The notes under the pieces: generated by a model
The model's input: the letters and a program-made list of their open reading frames with translations, nothing else
What the model was told of the DNA's origin: nothing
Database searches by the model: none
Program-made: the position numbers and the translations under genes
Assembly (NCBI GenBank): GCA_910579575.1
Contig: CAJTUM010000020.1
Coordinates: forward strand, 1 to 31,224
Length of the DNA stretch: 31,224 nt
Reading direction: 5' to 3'
Source: an uncultured Eubacteriales bacterium
GTDB taxonomy: Bacteria; Bacillota; Clostridia; Oscillospirales; Butyricicoccaceae
In this document: positions 30,957 through 31,224 of the stretch, piece after piece
Layout of the letters: each line of letters begins with the position of its first letter
Numbering within the stretch: position 1 is the first letter of the stretch

Positions 30957-31224
30957 CCCGGCCTCGAGCGCAACGGCCCATGAATCCGCCAAGTCCCATA
31001 CGGAGTATGGCCGTCGGCCCGCGCCGACGCCAGCGGCTATTGCCGAAAAGAGCCCCGGCCTCGAGCACAGCAGCCCATGAATCCGCCAAGTCCCATACGG
31101 AGTATGGCCGTCGGCCCGCGCCGACGCCAGCGGCTATTGCCGAAAAGAGCCCCGGCCTCGAGCACAGCAGCCCATGAATCCGCCAAGTCCCATACGGAGT
31201 ATGGCCGTCGGCCCGCGCCGACGC
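30957..31224. repeat. 97-bp tandem repeat array running off the right edge
   Basis: Copies start at 30957, 31054 and 31151 (the last cut at 74 bases). Copies 2 and 3 are identical as far as visible; copy 1 differs at three positions near its start. Each unit can form three small hairpins, given here for copy 2: CCATAC/GTATGG (31093-31107), CGTCGGC/GCCGACG (31109-31126) and CGGC/GCCG (31131-31142). A CTCGAG palindrome is also present. The 97-bp period is not a multiple of three, and frames across it have no ribosome site, so it is not coding. It differs from CRISPR: there are no variable spacers. Confidence 0.92.

Noticed and set aside
30752..31177. Plus-strand frame reading through the tandem repeats
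   Set aside because: The 97-bp period shifts the frame at each unit, so the product is not a true peptide repeat; the frame starts inside the pyruvate-kinase-like gene and has no ribosome site.
30957..31224. CRISPR array at the right edge
   Set aside because: Whole 97-bp units are repeated with almost no variation; there are no short repeats separated by unique spacers and no cas genes nearby.

Overview
The window reads as chromosomal DNA of a GC-rich, probably spore-forming member of the Clostridia. The reasons are a Gram-positive dcw (division and cell wall) cluster, a meso-diaminopimelate-type MurE (DNPR motif), a Crh-like HPr that keeps Ser46, a YqzL/RecO/Era/YbeY block, strong AGGAGG-type ribosome sites, and sigma-A promoters with 17-bp spacers. 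No rRNA, tRNA, CRISPR array or intact insertion sequence was seen.

Layout: every recognised gene from 212 to 26005 lies on the minus strand, so transcription runs right to left. (a) 26.0-24.6 kb: ybeY-era, overlapping ATGA. (b) 24.6-23.2 kb: a visibly AT-rich alpha/beta hydrolase and a solitary repeat element interrupt the expected era-yqzL-recO order. (c) 23.2-19.9 kb: yqzL (41 aa), recO and mutS2, tightly packed. (d) 19.75-19.0 kb: a DUF554 membrane protein with its own promoter. (e) 18.9-15.1 kb: an HPr paralogue with Tyr in place of His15, then uvrC, rsmD, coaD and a coiled-coil protein, ending in a strong terminator. (f) 14.85-1.74 kb: the dcw operon mraZ-rsmH-ftsL-pbp-murE-mraY-ftsW-murG-murA-divIB-ftsZ, driven by a strong promoter with two MraZ boxes at the start site and closed by a perfect palindromic terminator. 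murF, murD, murB, murC and ftsA are not in it. (g) 1.64-0.2 kb: a metal-dependent amidohydrolase.

To the right of 26.2 kb the organisation changes to accessory-style units: a divergent, autoregulated padR-DUF2812 pair on the plus strand; a convergent two-gene unit (sugar nucleotidyltransferase, then exported polysaccharide deacetylase) on the minus strand; and a pyruvate-kinase C-terminal-domain-like gene on the plus strand. A 97-bp tandem repeat array with three small hairpins per unit then runs off the right edge. A diverged single copy of that repeat lies beside the AT-rich hydrolase.

How the genes work together: the dcw operon encodes lipid I/II synthesis (MurA, MurE, MraY, MurG), septal polymerisation (FtsW, class B PBP) and divisome assembly (FtsZ, DivIB, FtsL), with MraZ as autoregulator and RsmH as ribosome methyltransferase. 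Upstream blocks supply ribosome maturation (Era, YbeY, RsmD), DNA repair and recombination (RecO, MutS2, UvrC) and CoA synthesis (CoaD). The most notable points are the 97-bp repeat family, the Tyr15 HPr, a probable AUU start for ftsW, a sigma-E-like promoter before the PBP gene, phased A-tracts upstream of the dcw promoter, and the inserted hydrolase. All calls come from reading the sequence; no database search was run.
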